Shown here one piece after another: positions 1 to 6,521 of a stretch of DNA of 8,278 nucleotides. The notes under the pieces were generated by a model that saw nothing but the letters and a program-made list of their open reading frames with translations, had not been told where the DNA came from and ran no database searches. The position numbers and the translations under genes are program-made. The first letter of the stretch is position 1; each line of letters starts with the position of its first letter. Source of the stretch: Chitinophagaceae bacterium (GTDB taxonomy: Bacteria > Bacteroidota > Bacteroidia > Chitinophagales > Chitinophagaceae). The stretch lies in contig CANEWV010000056.1 of the NCBI GenBank assembly GCA_947442905.1, forward strand, positions 1 to 8,278. The letters are read 5' to 3'.

Positions 1-384
1 AAAGCAGATATCATTATTACAACCGCACAAATTCCTGGTAAAAAAGCCCCTGTATTAATTACAGATGCGATGTTAAAATCTATGAAGCCAGGTAGTGTTG
101 TTATCGATTTAGCAGCGGCTACAGGTGGTAATACGGCGGTTACAAAAAACAATGAAACCATCGTTTACGAAGGGGTAACCATTTTAGGTAACAGTAATTT
201 AGCTTCAGACATGCCATCTGACGCAAGTAAATTATATGGTAAAAACATTTTAAACTTTTTACAACTCATCATTACCAAAGAAGGTGCACTCGAATTAAAT
301 TTTGAGGATGATTTAGTAAAAGGTTGTTGCATGGCGCACGAAGGTGCAGTTGCCAATGAAAGAGTAGCAGCACTGATCAATTAA
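1..384 (+). CDS. pntAA: NAD(P) transhydrogenase subunit alpha part 1 (PntAA), 3' end only
   Basis: This is the C-terminal part of the soluble NAD(H)-binding domain I of the proton-translocating transhydrogenase, which transfers hydride from NADH to NADP+ in the cytoplasm. The reading frame is open from base 1; the ATG at 70 is an internal methionine, because the preceding codons already read a family motif (ADIIITTAQIPGKKAP). Further family signatures follow: MKPGSVVIDLAA, the GGN that comes next, and the domain end with GNSNLASDMPSDAS and LYGKNILNFL. 127 codons remain; the complete protein is normally about 370-390 residues, so roughly two thirds lie off the left edge. The protein ends without membrane segments, as expected where the alpha subunit is split into PntAA and PntAB (the Rhodospirillum rubrum arrangement). 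The pntAB gene follows after 18 bases, and pntAA is the first visible gene of the run. Product is near certain; the promoter is outside the window. Confidence 0.95.
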   Translation, partial: KADIIITTAQIPGKKAPVLITDAMLKSMKPGSVVIDLAAATGGNTAVTKNNETIVYEGVTILGNSNLASDMPSDASKLYGKNILNFLQLIITKEGALELNFEDDLVKGCCMAHEGAVANERVAALIN

Positions 385-402
385 TTTTTTTGAAATAATA
401 AT

Positions 403-711
403 ATGGAAGCAATTTTAAATTGGGCACAAGCACATATCGACATCATATACATTGTGGTGCTTTCGATTTTTTTAGGCATCGAAGTTATTGGTAGAGTACC
501 AAGTGTTTTGCATACACCACTTATGAGTGGTGCCAATGCTATTCATGGTGTTGTTATTATTGGTGCCATTATTGTAATGGGCAAAGTAGAGCCAGGACAT
601 TATGTAACACTGATCATTGGCTTTTTAGCCGTGGTTTTAGGAACGCTAAATGTAGTGGGTGGTTTTGTGGTAACAGACCGCATGTTAGAAATGTTTAAGA
701 AAAAGAAGTAA
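403..711 (+). CDS. pntAB: NAD(P) transhydrogenase subunit alpha part 2 (PntAB)
   Basis: This 102-residue membrane protein supplies the alpha-side helices of the proton channel (domain II). Three hydrophobic segments are visible, at about residues 13-31, 44-60 and 66-90. Two family motifs are present: the SGANAIHGVVIIGAI stretch and the GTLNVVGGFVVTDRML signature near the C-terminus. A basic tail (FKKKK) ends the protein on the cytoplasmic side. Length fits the usual size of about 95-110 residues for split-alpha operons. The ATG at 403 follows an AT-only leader (TGAAATAATAAT) with no Shine-Dalgarno box, normal for Bacteroidota. It lies 18 bases after pntAA and 38 bases before pntB and is almost certainly cotranscribed with both. 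No oddities seen. Confidence 0.95.
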   Translation: MEAILNWAQAHIDIIYIVVLSIFLGIEVIGRVPSVLHTPLMSGANAIHGVVIIGAIIVMGKVEPGHYVTLIIGFLAVVLGTLNVVGGFVVTDRMLEMFKKKK

Positions 712-749
712 TCAAGGTAGCTGCTTTTGTAGCATCAAATAAATCATTT

Positions 750-2180
750 ATGGAATTAAGTATACTTACAATTTGTTATTTAATCGGGTCCCTTACATTT
801 ATTATTGGACTTAAAATGTTGTCGCATCCAGAATCTGCACGTAAGGGTAATATGGTGGCTGCGGTAGGTATGTTTATTGCCATTTTTGGCACTATATTTT
901 TATACCAAGAAAACGGCGTGGGTTTACATAACTACGGATGGATTTTTGGTGCGTTGGTTTTAGGAACCGTTGTTGGTACGCTTGCTGCAAAGCGCGTAAA
1001 AATGACAGCCATGCCAGAGCTAGTAAGCTTATTTAATGGTATGGGTGGTGCTTGTGCTGCATTAATTTCTGTTATTGAGTTTGGTCATATCGCTGCTTTA
1101 TATAGTGGCGAACATCCTGATCAAGCAGCTCCAACAGAGGGCACTTTGCTTACAATATTTTTAGGACTTATTATTGGTGCCGTTTCTTTTGCAGGTAGTA
1201 TTATTGCTTGGGGTAAATTAAATGGTAAAATCAAAGATTTTTCTTTTAAAGGACAGCAGGTATTTAACCTTGTTTTATTTTTTGCAACATTAGCGGTTGC
1301 AGGATATTTAGTGCTTGCAATTGATAGCACAAATTATTTATTGTTTTACGGCATTTTAGTTGCTGCACTTATTTATGGTGTACTATTTGTACTTCCTATT
1401 GGTGGTGCAGATATGCCAGTGGTCATTTCTTTATTAAACTCATTTACTGGTGTAGCCGCAGCTTGTGGTGGATTCTTATACGACAACAGCGTTATGTTAA
1501 CGGGTGGTATCTTAGTAGGTGCTGCTGGTACTTTATTAACGGTGCTCATGTGTAAAGCCATGAATAGAAGTTTAACCAATGTACTGATTGGTTCATTTGG
1601 CGGTAACGCTGCTGCTGCTGGTGGTGGTTCTGCTGCAGGTTCTCAGGGGGCATACAAAGAAATTTCTATATCTGACGCGGCGGTGTGTATGAGTTATGCC
1701 AACAAAGTAATTATTGTTCCTGGGTATGGATTAGCTGTTGCGCAGGCGCAACACGTTTGTCACGAATTAGAAAAATTATTAGAAGATAAAGGTGTTGATG
1801 TGAAATATGCTATTCATCCGGTAGCGGGTCGTATGCCAGGTCATATGAACGTATTATTAGCGGAAGCCGATGTGAGCTATGATAAGCTTATTGAAATGGA
1901 AGAAGCCAATGACGAATTTAAATCTACAGACGTGGTACTTATTTTAGGTGCTAACGACGTAGTAAATCCGGCTGCTAAAACAGATCCTGCTTCTCCAATT
2001 TATGGCATGCCAATTTTAGAAGTAGAACAGGCTAAAACGGTAATCGTTAATAAGAGAAGTATGAAGCCTGGTTATGCTGGTATTGAAAATGAATTATTCT
2101 TCCAGCCTAAAACTTCTATGTTATTTGGTGATGCAAAAGCTGCGCTTCAAAAATTAGTAGCAGAAATTAAATCCTTATAA
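750..2180 (+). CDS. pntB: NAD(P) transhydrogenase subunit beta (PntB)
   Basis: PntB forms most of the proton channel (domain II, roughly residues 1-285, many hydrophobic helices) and the NADP(H)-binding domain III (about 305-476) on the cytoplasmic face. With PntAA and PntAB it uses the proton gradient to make NADPH from NADH. Domain III motifs are complete: PGYGLAVAQAQ (324-334), HPVAGRMPGHMN (356-367), GANDVVNPAA (400-409) and KRSMKPGYAG (435-444). In the membrane domain, GADMPVV with D221 and N230 matches the positions of E. coli Asp213 and Asn222. The residue matching E. coli His91 is Asn96 here (LVSLFNGMGG). The two domains are joined by an Ala/Gly-rich linker (about 286-299) coded by GCT and GGT runs. 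476 residues is normal for the family (about 460-480). The stop codon is one base from the start of the next gene, so the operon continues. Confidence 0.97.
   Translation: MELSILTICYLIGSLTFIIGLKMLSHPESARKGNMVAAVGMFIAIFGTIFLYQENGVGLHNYGWIFGALVLGTVVGTLAAKRVKMTAMPELVSLFNGMGGACAALISVIEFGHIAALYSGEHPDQAAPTEGTLLTIFLGLIIGAVSFAGSIIAWGKLNGKIKDFSFKGQQVFNLVLFFATLAVAGYLVLAIDSTNYLLFYGILVAALIYGVLFVLPIGGADMPVVISLLNSFTGVAAACGGFLYDNSVMLTGGILVGAAGTLLTVLMCKAMNRSLTNVLIGSFGGNAAAAGGGSAAGSQGAYKEISISDAAVCMSYANKVIIVPGYGLAVAQAQHVCHELEKLLEDKGVDVKYAIHPVAGRMPGHMNVLLAEADVSYDKLIEMEEANDEFKSTDVVLILGANDVVNPAAKTDPASPIYGMPILEVEQAKTVIVNKRSMKPGYAGIENELFFQPKTSMLFGDAKAALQKLVAEIKSL
1608..1628 (+). repeat. GCT/GGT codon run coding the PntB inter-domain linker
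   Basis: GCT repeated four times is followed directly by GGT repeated three times, then TCT GCT GCA GGT TCT. It codes the Ala/Gly-rich hinge between the membrane domain and the NADP-binding domain of PntB. Such runs are prone to slippage in steps of three, so linker length may vary between strains. This is a minor feature within a coding region. Confidence 0.5.
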
Positions 2181-2181
2181 T

Positions 2182-3546
2182 TTGCCTTTACCTGCGCCAT
2201 TTTTACAATCATTAGAAGGGGTAGTAGGTTTTGATAAAGCTGCTTTTGAAGCAGTGCATGCTAGCGGCGAAACCGTTACGGCTATTCGTGTAAACCCAAA
2301 TAAAAATCCAGATCAAATTTTATTTGAACACACAAACCCGGTGCCTTGGTGTCCGCATGGACATTATTTAGAGGCACGTCCTTCTTTTACATTAGATCCT
2401 AATTTTCATGCAGGAGCTTATTATGTGCAAGACGCCAGTAGTATGTTTTTATGGCAGGCACTAGCAAGTGTAGTGGGCGCATCTAATGGACAAAAGGTAC
2501 TTGACTTATGCGCTGCGCCTGGAGGCAAGTCTACACTGTTAAGTACGTATTTTAACAATGGCCTTGTAGTGTCTAATGAGGTTATCAAACAGCGCGCATC
2601 CGTACTGGTAGAAAATATGACTAAGTGGGGTGCTGTTAATACGGTTGTTACAAACAACGACCCTGTTCATTTTCAATCTTTACCTAGTTTTTTTGATGTA
2701 ATGGTGGTTGATGCGCCATGTAGTGGTAGTGGACTTTTTAGAAAAGACCCTTCTGCGATAGAAGGCTGGAGTGTAGACTTGGTGGCACTTTGCGCGCAAA
2801 GACAGCAGCGTATTTTAGCAGACGCCTTACCTGCATTAGCAGAAGGCGGTGTGTTAATTTATGCCACTTGCTCTTACGATCCTCAGGAAGATGAAATGAT
2901 TGCAGATTGGCTTGTACATGAAATGGGTTTAACGCCGCAATCTATAAATGTTGATCCTGCATTTGGAATTATAGAAACAAAGGCAAATGTTTCTGGTGCT
3001 CCTGGCTATAGGTTTTATCCCAATCATGTAAAAGGAGAAGGTTTTTTTATTGCGGCATTTAAAAAAGAAAAAAGTTTACCCGCCGCGTATAAGCCGTTTA
3101 AATCTAAAGAGGCGGTTTTAGAAAAGCTTACTAAAAAAATGCAGGAGCAACTAGTGCAGCATATTGCGCTTGATAATAATACTGCAACCTTTTTGCAGTC
3201 TGGCATGATTAAAGCAATACCGGCTATTTTTGAAGCAAGTATTTTACAGTTGGCTTCACAATTATATATTAAAAAAGCGGGGGTGTCTGTTGGTGAGTTA
3301 AAAGGCCAAGATTTTATTCCTGCCCACGAACTTGCGGTAAGTTATTTGCCACTGGATAGTTTCAACGCTATTGATTTAGATAAAGAGCAGGCGCTTTCGT
3401 ATCTTAGAAGAGCCGAGTTTAGTTGCACGGTCCAAAAGGGATGGAGTTTGATGCGTTACAATGGACTTGGACTAGGGTGGGCTAAAATATTACCTAACCG
3501 AATTAATAATTATTACCCACAGGAGTGGCGTATTTTAAAAGCTTAA
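2182..3546 (+). CDS. RsmF-like rRNA cytosine-C5 methyltransferase (NOL1/NOP2/Sun family), TTG start
   Basis: This is an S-adenosylmethionine-dependent RNA m5C methyltransferase acting on rRNA. SAM-binding motif I reads VLDLCAAPGGKSTLL (106-120). Motif IV is DAPCSGSGLFRKDP with Cys180, and motif VI is TCSYDPQEDE with Cys230; in this family the motif VI cysteine is the nucleophile and the motif IV cysteine releases the product. The N-terminus (LPAPFLQSLEGV, then TAIRVNPNK) and the C-terminal RNA-binding (PUA/FAU-like) domain, with GWSLMRY, LGWAKILPNR and YYPQEWR, point to the RsmF group rather than RsmB. The 454 residues are near the usual length (E. coli RsmF about 480). The start must be TTG at 2182: an in-frame TAG lies at 2158-2160, no ATG or GTG intervenes, and the first in-frame ATG would delete about 87 conserved residues. 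It sits one base after the pntB stop, which suggests translational coupling. The exact rRNA position modified cannot be read from the sequence. Confidence 0.92.
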   Translation: MPLPAPFLQSLEGVVGFDKAAFEAVHASGETVTAIRVNPNKNPDQILFEHTNPVPWCPHGHYLEARPSFTLDPNFHAGAYYVQDASSMFLWQALASVVGASNGQKVLDLCAAPGGKSTLLSTYFNNGLVVSNEVIKQRASVLVENMTKWGAVNTVVTNNDPVHFQSLPSFFDVMVVDAPCSGSGLFRKDPSAIEGWSVDLVALCAQRQQRILADALPALAEGGVLIYATCSYDPQEDEMIADWLVHEMGLTPQSINVDPAFGIIETKANVSGAPGYRFYPNHVKGEGFFIAAFKKEKSLPAAYKPFKSKEAVLEKLTKKMQEQLVQHIALDNNTATFLQSGMIKAIPAIFEASILQLASQLYIKKAGVSVGELKGQDFIPAHELAVSYLPLDSFNAIDLDKEQALSYLRRAEFSCTVQKGWSLMRYNGLGLGWAKILPNRINNYYPQEWRILKA

Positions 3547-3556
3547 ATCATTGAAT

Positions 3557-4249
3557 ATGAAAAATAGATTTTTTTGCATGTTAACTGCTGCGGTTTTTTT
3601 ACTAGCATGTAATTCAAATGCTCAAAATGTTGATGCTAATACTTTTGAACAAAAGATAAATGCAGGTGGCGTGCAAGTATTAGATGTGCGTACTGCTGGA
3701 GAATATAGTGGCAGCCATTTAAAAAATGTATTACAAGCAGACTGGACCGATAAAGCACAATTTGCAGAACGCACAAAATATTTGGATAAAAATAAAACAT
3801 TGTTGGTATACTGTGCGGGTGGTGGCAGAAGTGGGCAAGCAGCGGTATGGCTAAAAGAACAAGGGTTTAAAGAAGTAATTAATTTACAAGGTGGCATTAC
3901 CGCATGGAATGCTGCTAGCAAGCCAGTTGTAAAACAAGAGGGGGTTGCAGAATTATCAAGCACTGCATTTAATGCAACGGTGGCTACCAACCAAATTGTA
4001 CTCGTGGATGTTGGCGCAGAGTGGTGTCCGCCATGTAAAAAAATGGAGCCGGTACTCGAAACCTTGTCAAACGAGTTACAAGGCAAGTATACTTTTTTAA
4101 AGGTAGATGGAGGTAGAGACGCCACTGTAATGAAAGAAATAGGCGCATCGGTACTACCCACATTTATGGTCTATAAAAACGGAAAACTCAGTTGGAAAAA
4201 AGAGGGCATTGTTACTTTGCAGGAATTAAAGGACGCCCTAAATAACTAA
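3557..4249 (+). CDS. Exported rhodanese-thioredoxin fusion, probable lipoprotein
   Basis: This 230-residue protein has a signal peptide and two domains. Residues 3-17 are a short basic then hydrophobic stretch ending in the lipobox L15-L16-A17-C18, so Cys18 is probably lipidated. A signal peptidase I cut after NAQ (residue 23) is the alternative. A rhodanese domain (about 28-122) has the ExxxGHL-like segment EYSGSHLKN and the active loop C86-AGGGRS, which would carry a persulfide. A thioredoxin domain (about 135-230) has W156-CPPC (Cys157 and Cys160) and the cis-proline motif LPTF (Pro201). It should act in the periplasm or on a membrane facing it, moving sulfane sulfur or reducing disulfides. 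No surface-export signal (acidic residues after Cys18) is seen. I prefer ATG 3557 over the in-frame TTG at 3551, because it gives a normal MKN signal start. It begins 10 bases after the methyltransferase stop, so is likely in the same operon. The physiological substrate is unknown. Confidence 0.9.
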   Translation: MKNRFFCMLTAAVFLLACNSNAQNVDANTFEQKINAGGVQVLDVRTAGEYSGSHLKNVLQADWTDKAQFAERTKYLDKNKTLLVYCAGGGRSGQAAVWLKEQGFKEVINLQGGITAWNAASKPVVKQEGVAELSSTAFNATVATNQIVLVDVGAEWCPPCKKMEPVLETLSNELQGKYTFLKVDGGRDATVMKEIGASVLPTFMVYKNGKLSWKKEGIVTLQELKDALNN

Positions 4250-4270
4250 ATAATTTTATTCAGTTATTTA
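4239..4270. terminator. AT-rich inverted repeat between convergent genes, possible bidirectional terminator
   Basis: TAAATAACT (4239-4247) and AGTTATTTA (4262-4270) are perfect 9-base inverted arms around a 14-base AT-rich loop that can itself pair partly (AATA with TATT). The arms contain part of the plus-strand stop (TAA 4247-4249) and all of the fmt stop (4268-4270 on the minus strand). Position between two converging genes fits a shared terminator, but the stem has only one G:C pair and no clean T-tract follows on either strand, so termination strength is doubtful. Confidence 0.35.
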
Positions 4271-5218
4271 TTGCGCGCTTTTAATGTTATAGCCCCTTAA
4301 AAAATCCGCCAATTGCATTCTTTTTTTACCTTCTAGTTGTAGGTCTGTAATATGCAGGTATCCATCTGCGCAAGCAAATTTTAAATAGGTTTTATTGTCT
4401 GTTAAAACAGATCCTGCTGGGCTTTGGTGGCCGCAAATTTCTTTTTGTGCCGCAAAGATTTTAAAAATCTTATCGTCCAGTTTAGTCAGCGCGCCCGGAA
4501 ATGGCGAAAGTCCTCTAATTAAATTAAAGATTGATTCGGCAGTATTATTCCAGTTAATGGTACAGGTTTCTGTAAATATTTTAGGAGCGTGTTTTAATAG
4601 ATTTGGGTCATTATTAATGATGCCTTCCTGGTCTTTTTCGGTGAGGGTATTGTTAATGATACCATGTAATGTGGTTACTAAAAGATTAGCGCCAAGCACC
4701 ATCATTTTGTCATGAATGGTGCCAGCAGTATCAGCGTCAGTGATAGGCAGTTTATCTTGTAATAAAATGTTGCCCGTGTCAATGGCCGCTTTTAATTTAA
4801 AAGTAGTAACCCCTGTTTCTTTTTCTCCATTGATTACCGCCCAGTTAATAGGCGCAGCACCTCTATAAGAAGGTAATAATGAGCCGTGTACATTAATAGT
4901 GCCCATGGGCGGCATATTCCAAACAATTTCAGGAAGCATTCTAAATGCTACTACTACAAATACATTTGCGTTTAGAGCCTCTAGGGCGCTTATAAATGCA
5001 GGATCTTTTAATTTAACAGGTTGTAAAACGGGTAGGTTGTTTTCTACAGCATATTTTTTGACAGCACTTTCTTGTAACTGAAGTCCACGGCCTGCTGGCT
5101 TATCAGGGGCTGTAACAACGGCACTAATGGTAAAGCCAGCTTTAACCAGTGCGTCCAGTGATGCAACCGCAAATGGCGGCGTTCCCATAAAAACAATACG
5201 TGTGTCTGCTGTATTCAT
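4268..5218 (-). CDS. fmt: Methionyl-tRNA formyltransferase
   Basis: Fmt transfers a formyl group from 10-formyltetrahydrofolate to Met-tRNA(fMet) in the cytoplasm, making the initiator tRNA for translation. The N-terminal formyltransferase domain (about 6-185) shows FMGTPPFAVASL (10-21), DKPAGRG (39-45), the catalytic stretch NVHGSLLPSYRGAAPI with Asn109 and His111 and the SLLP loop, and GVTTFKLKAAIDTGNIL with catalytic Asp147. The C-terminal OB-like tRNA-binding domain (about 208-310) has the usual INW...AESIFNLIRGLSPFPGA signature. Its 316 residues match the family (about 310-320). It lies 11 bases downstream of namZ on the same strand and is probably read from the namZ promoter, since the gap is too small for its own. 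It is usually found next to def or rsmB in other bacteria; neither is here. All active-site residues are intact. Confidence 0.97.
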   Translation of the reverse strand: MNTADTRIVFMGTPPFAVASLDALVKAGFTISAVVTAPDKPAGRGLQLQESAVKKYAVENNLPVLQPVKLKDPAFISALEALNANVFVVVAFRMLPEIVWNMPPMGTINVHGSLLPSYRGAAPINWAVINGEKETGVTTFKLKAAIDTGNILLQDKLPITDADTAGTIHDKMMVLGANLLVTTLHGIINNTLTEKDQEGIINNDPNLLKHAPKIFTETCTINWNNTAESIFNLIRGLSPFPGALTKLDDKIFKIFAAQKEICGHQSPAGSVLTDNKTYLKFACADGYLHITDLQLEGKKRMQLADFLRGYNIKSAQ

Positions 5219-5229
5219 AAAATGTGCTC

Positions 5230-6438
5230 TTATTCGAAGTCAGTGTAAAGCAAATATTTTTTTCTGATGGCTTTAAACACGTCAATATCTTTTTTCCAAC
5301 TAGCTCTAATTTCTTTTTCTGAAGCACCTGCAATGATTTGTTTTTGAAGTGCATCGTTACCGGCAAGTTTGTTAAAGAAATAATCGGTAGGCTTGCCTGA
5401 TTTTGGCGTAATAAAAAACTTTTCTTTTTCAGGGAACAGTTTATAAGCTTCTATTAAATAACTCAATTGAATTTTGTTATCTACTTTTTGTAATACTTCT
5501 TTATCAGTGCCTGCAAGGTTCCATCCATAGCAAAGTTGATCTTTTAATTTAGGCTCTTTAGCTCCATCTCTACTTGTTGGGGTAAAAGCGTATAATGTTT
5601 TTGGTAAACTAGGATGCCCAAAAATAGCAAATGGAAAATCCGTACCACGGCCTTCACTTAAAATAGTTCCTTCAAACAAACAGTTGCTGCCATACCAGTA
5701 CACAGAAGCCATGGTGCCTAAATTAGGAGAAGGCTTAACAGGTAAAACGTACTTGCTTTTATGGGTGTAGTTTTTATTTTTTATGATGGTGATGTTTGGA
5801 AGTTTTGTAGCTGTCGCTGCTGCTTTTGCCCATTTTTCCCCGATGAGCATTTTTGCATATTCGCCCATAGTCATACCATATACCATAGGTATAGGTTGCA
5901 TGCCTACAAAACTTTTATAAGCAGTGTCTAATACCGGCCCGTCTACATAAAAACCATTAGGGTTAGGTCTGTCCAGTATGATAAGTGGCTTGTTGTTTTC
6001 GATAGCTGAATTAATATATTCTTCTAATGATGATATGTAGGTATAAAATCGTGTGCCCACATCTTGAATATCAAAAAGCATCACATCCACATCTTTTAAA
6101 TCATCGGCGCTTGGTCTTCTTTTTTTACCATACAATGAAATCACAGGAATACCTGTTGCAGCATCTTTATAATCACCCACTTTTTCACCAGCATCAGCCG
6201 TTCCTCTAAAACCATGCTCCGGTCCAAAGGCTTTTGTAATATTCATGCCTAAGCTTACCAGTGTATCCACTAAATGCTTGTTTCCAATGGTAGCGGTATG
6301 GTTGGCAAATAAGCCAATTCTTTTACCTTTTAACTCAGGAAGGTATTCGCTGGTTTGATAAGCACCTGGCTTGATTTCTTGGCTAAAAGCATTCATACTT
6401 AGGGCGAAGGCCAGTATAAATAGGTATATTTTTTGCAT
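5230..6438 (-). CDS. namZ: Exo-beta-N-acetylmuramidase NamZ (DUF1343, GH171)
   Basis: Proteins of the DUF1343/YbbC family, now glycoside hydrolase family GH171, release N-acetylmuramic acid from the non-reducing ends of peptidoglycan fragments (shown for Bacillus subtilis and Tannerella forsythia members). A signal peptide (about residues 1-20, ending AFSQ) sends the protein to the periplasm. Family motifs are intact: GLFANHTA (42-49), FGPEHGFRG (71-79, with the likely catalytic Glu74), FDIQDVGTRFYTY (122-134), DRPNPNG (156-162), VDGPVL (165-170), YGMTMGEYA (187-195) and SEGRGTDFPF (261-270). The 402 residues fit the family. The ATG at 6438 is preceded by a -7-type promoter box on this strand and is the natural start of the signal peptide. 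fmt follows after 11 bases. No muramic acid recycling genes (murQ, murK, murT) are in view. Family assignment is certain; exact substrate is inferred. Confidence 0.93.
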   Translation of the reverse strand: MQKIYLFILAFALSMNAFSQEIKPGAYQTSEYLPELKGKRIGLFANHTATIGNKHLVDTLVSLGMNITKAFGPEHGFRGTADAGEKVGDYKDAATGIPVISLYGKKRRPSADDLKDVDVMLFDIQDVGTRFYTYISSLEEYINSAIENNKPLIILDRPNPNGFYVDGPVLDTAYKSFVGMQPIPMVYGMTMGEYAKMLIGEKWAKAAATATKLPNITIIKNKNYTHKSKYVLPVKPSPNLGTMASVYWYGSNCLFEGTILSEGRGTDFPFAIFGHPSLPKTLYAFTPTSRDGAKEPKLKDQLCYGWNLAGTDKEVLQKVDNKIQLSYLIEAYKLFPEKEKFFITPKSGKPTDYFFNKLAGNDALQKQIIAGASEKEIRASWKKDIDVFKAIRKKYLLYTDFE

Positions 6439-6476
6439 GGGTGTGTTTTTTAGGACATTTACGCCCGAAAGTTACT

Positions 6477-6484
6477 CAAAAATA
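6477..6484 (-). promoter_or_regulatory. Predicted -7 element for namZ-fmt
   Basis: On the minus strand these bases read TATTTTTG, a full match to the Bacteroidota -7 consensus TAnnTTTG. No good TTTG -33 box lies 17-23 bases upstream. Transcription would start near 6470, giving a leader of about 30 bases before the namZ ATG. The pattern is short and the leader AT-rich, so the call rests on the match plus correct placement. Confidence 0.5.
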
Positions 6485-6510
6485 CTTGCCAAAACCTCGT
6501 TTTTGGTTTG

Positions 6511-6518
6511 TACTTTTG
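6511..6518 (+). promoter_or_regulatory. Predicted -7 element for the FKBP gene
   Basis: TACTTTTG matches the Bacteroidota -7 consensus TAnnTTTG completely. A partial -33 box (CTTG at 6485-6488, three of four bases) lies 22 bases upstream. The predicted transcription start is about 6523-6526, leaving a leader of about 35 bases to the ATG at 6561. Confidence 0.6.
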
Positions 6519-6521
6519 CCG

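Larger units (their letters stand above)
6477..6518. repeat. Imperfect 42-base palindrome spanning both divergent -7 boxes
   Basis: Around an axis between bases 6497 and 6498, 15 of 21 base pairs are complementary. Paired blocks are 6477-6481 with 6514-6518, 6483-6485 with 6510-6512, and 6489-6494 (CCAAAA) with 6501-6506 (TTTTGG). The two outward-facing -7 boxes form the two ends at equal distance from the axis. The central CCAAAA-TTTTGG pair with 6 bases between could be a dimeric regulator site; no regulator is identified. Confidence 0.55.

Noticed and set aside
712..749. Possible hairpin or internal promoter between pntAB and pntB
   Set aside because: Only a 4-base stem (TGCT with AGCA) can form and no TAnnTTTG box is present; it looks like plain intergenic spacer.
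3551..3556. TTG at 3551 as start of the fusion lipoprotein
   Set aside because: It adds only two residues before a good ATG with a normal signal-peptide beginning, so the ATG is the simpler choice.
3622..4161. Long open frame (179 codons) on the minus strand inside the rhodanese-thioredoxin gene
   Set aside because: It is antisense to a gene with clear domains, has no recognizable family motif and is rich in Ser, Thr, Cys and Pro as expected of a shadow frame.
5142..5366. Minus-strand frame overlapping the namZ end and fmt start
   Set aside because: Out of frame with both, and its product does not resemble a protein family; it is explained by the two real genes.
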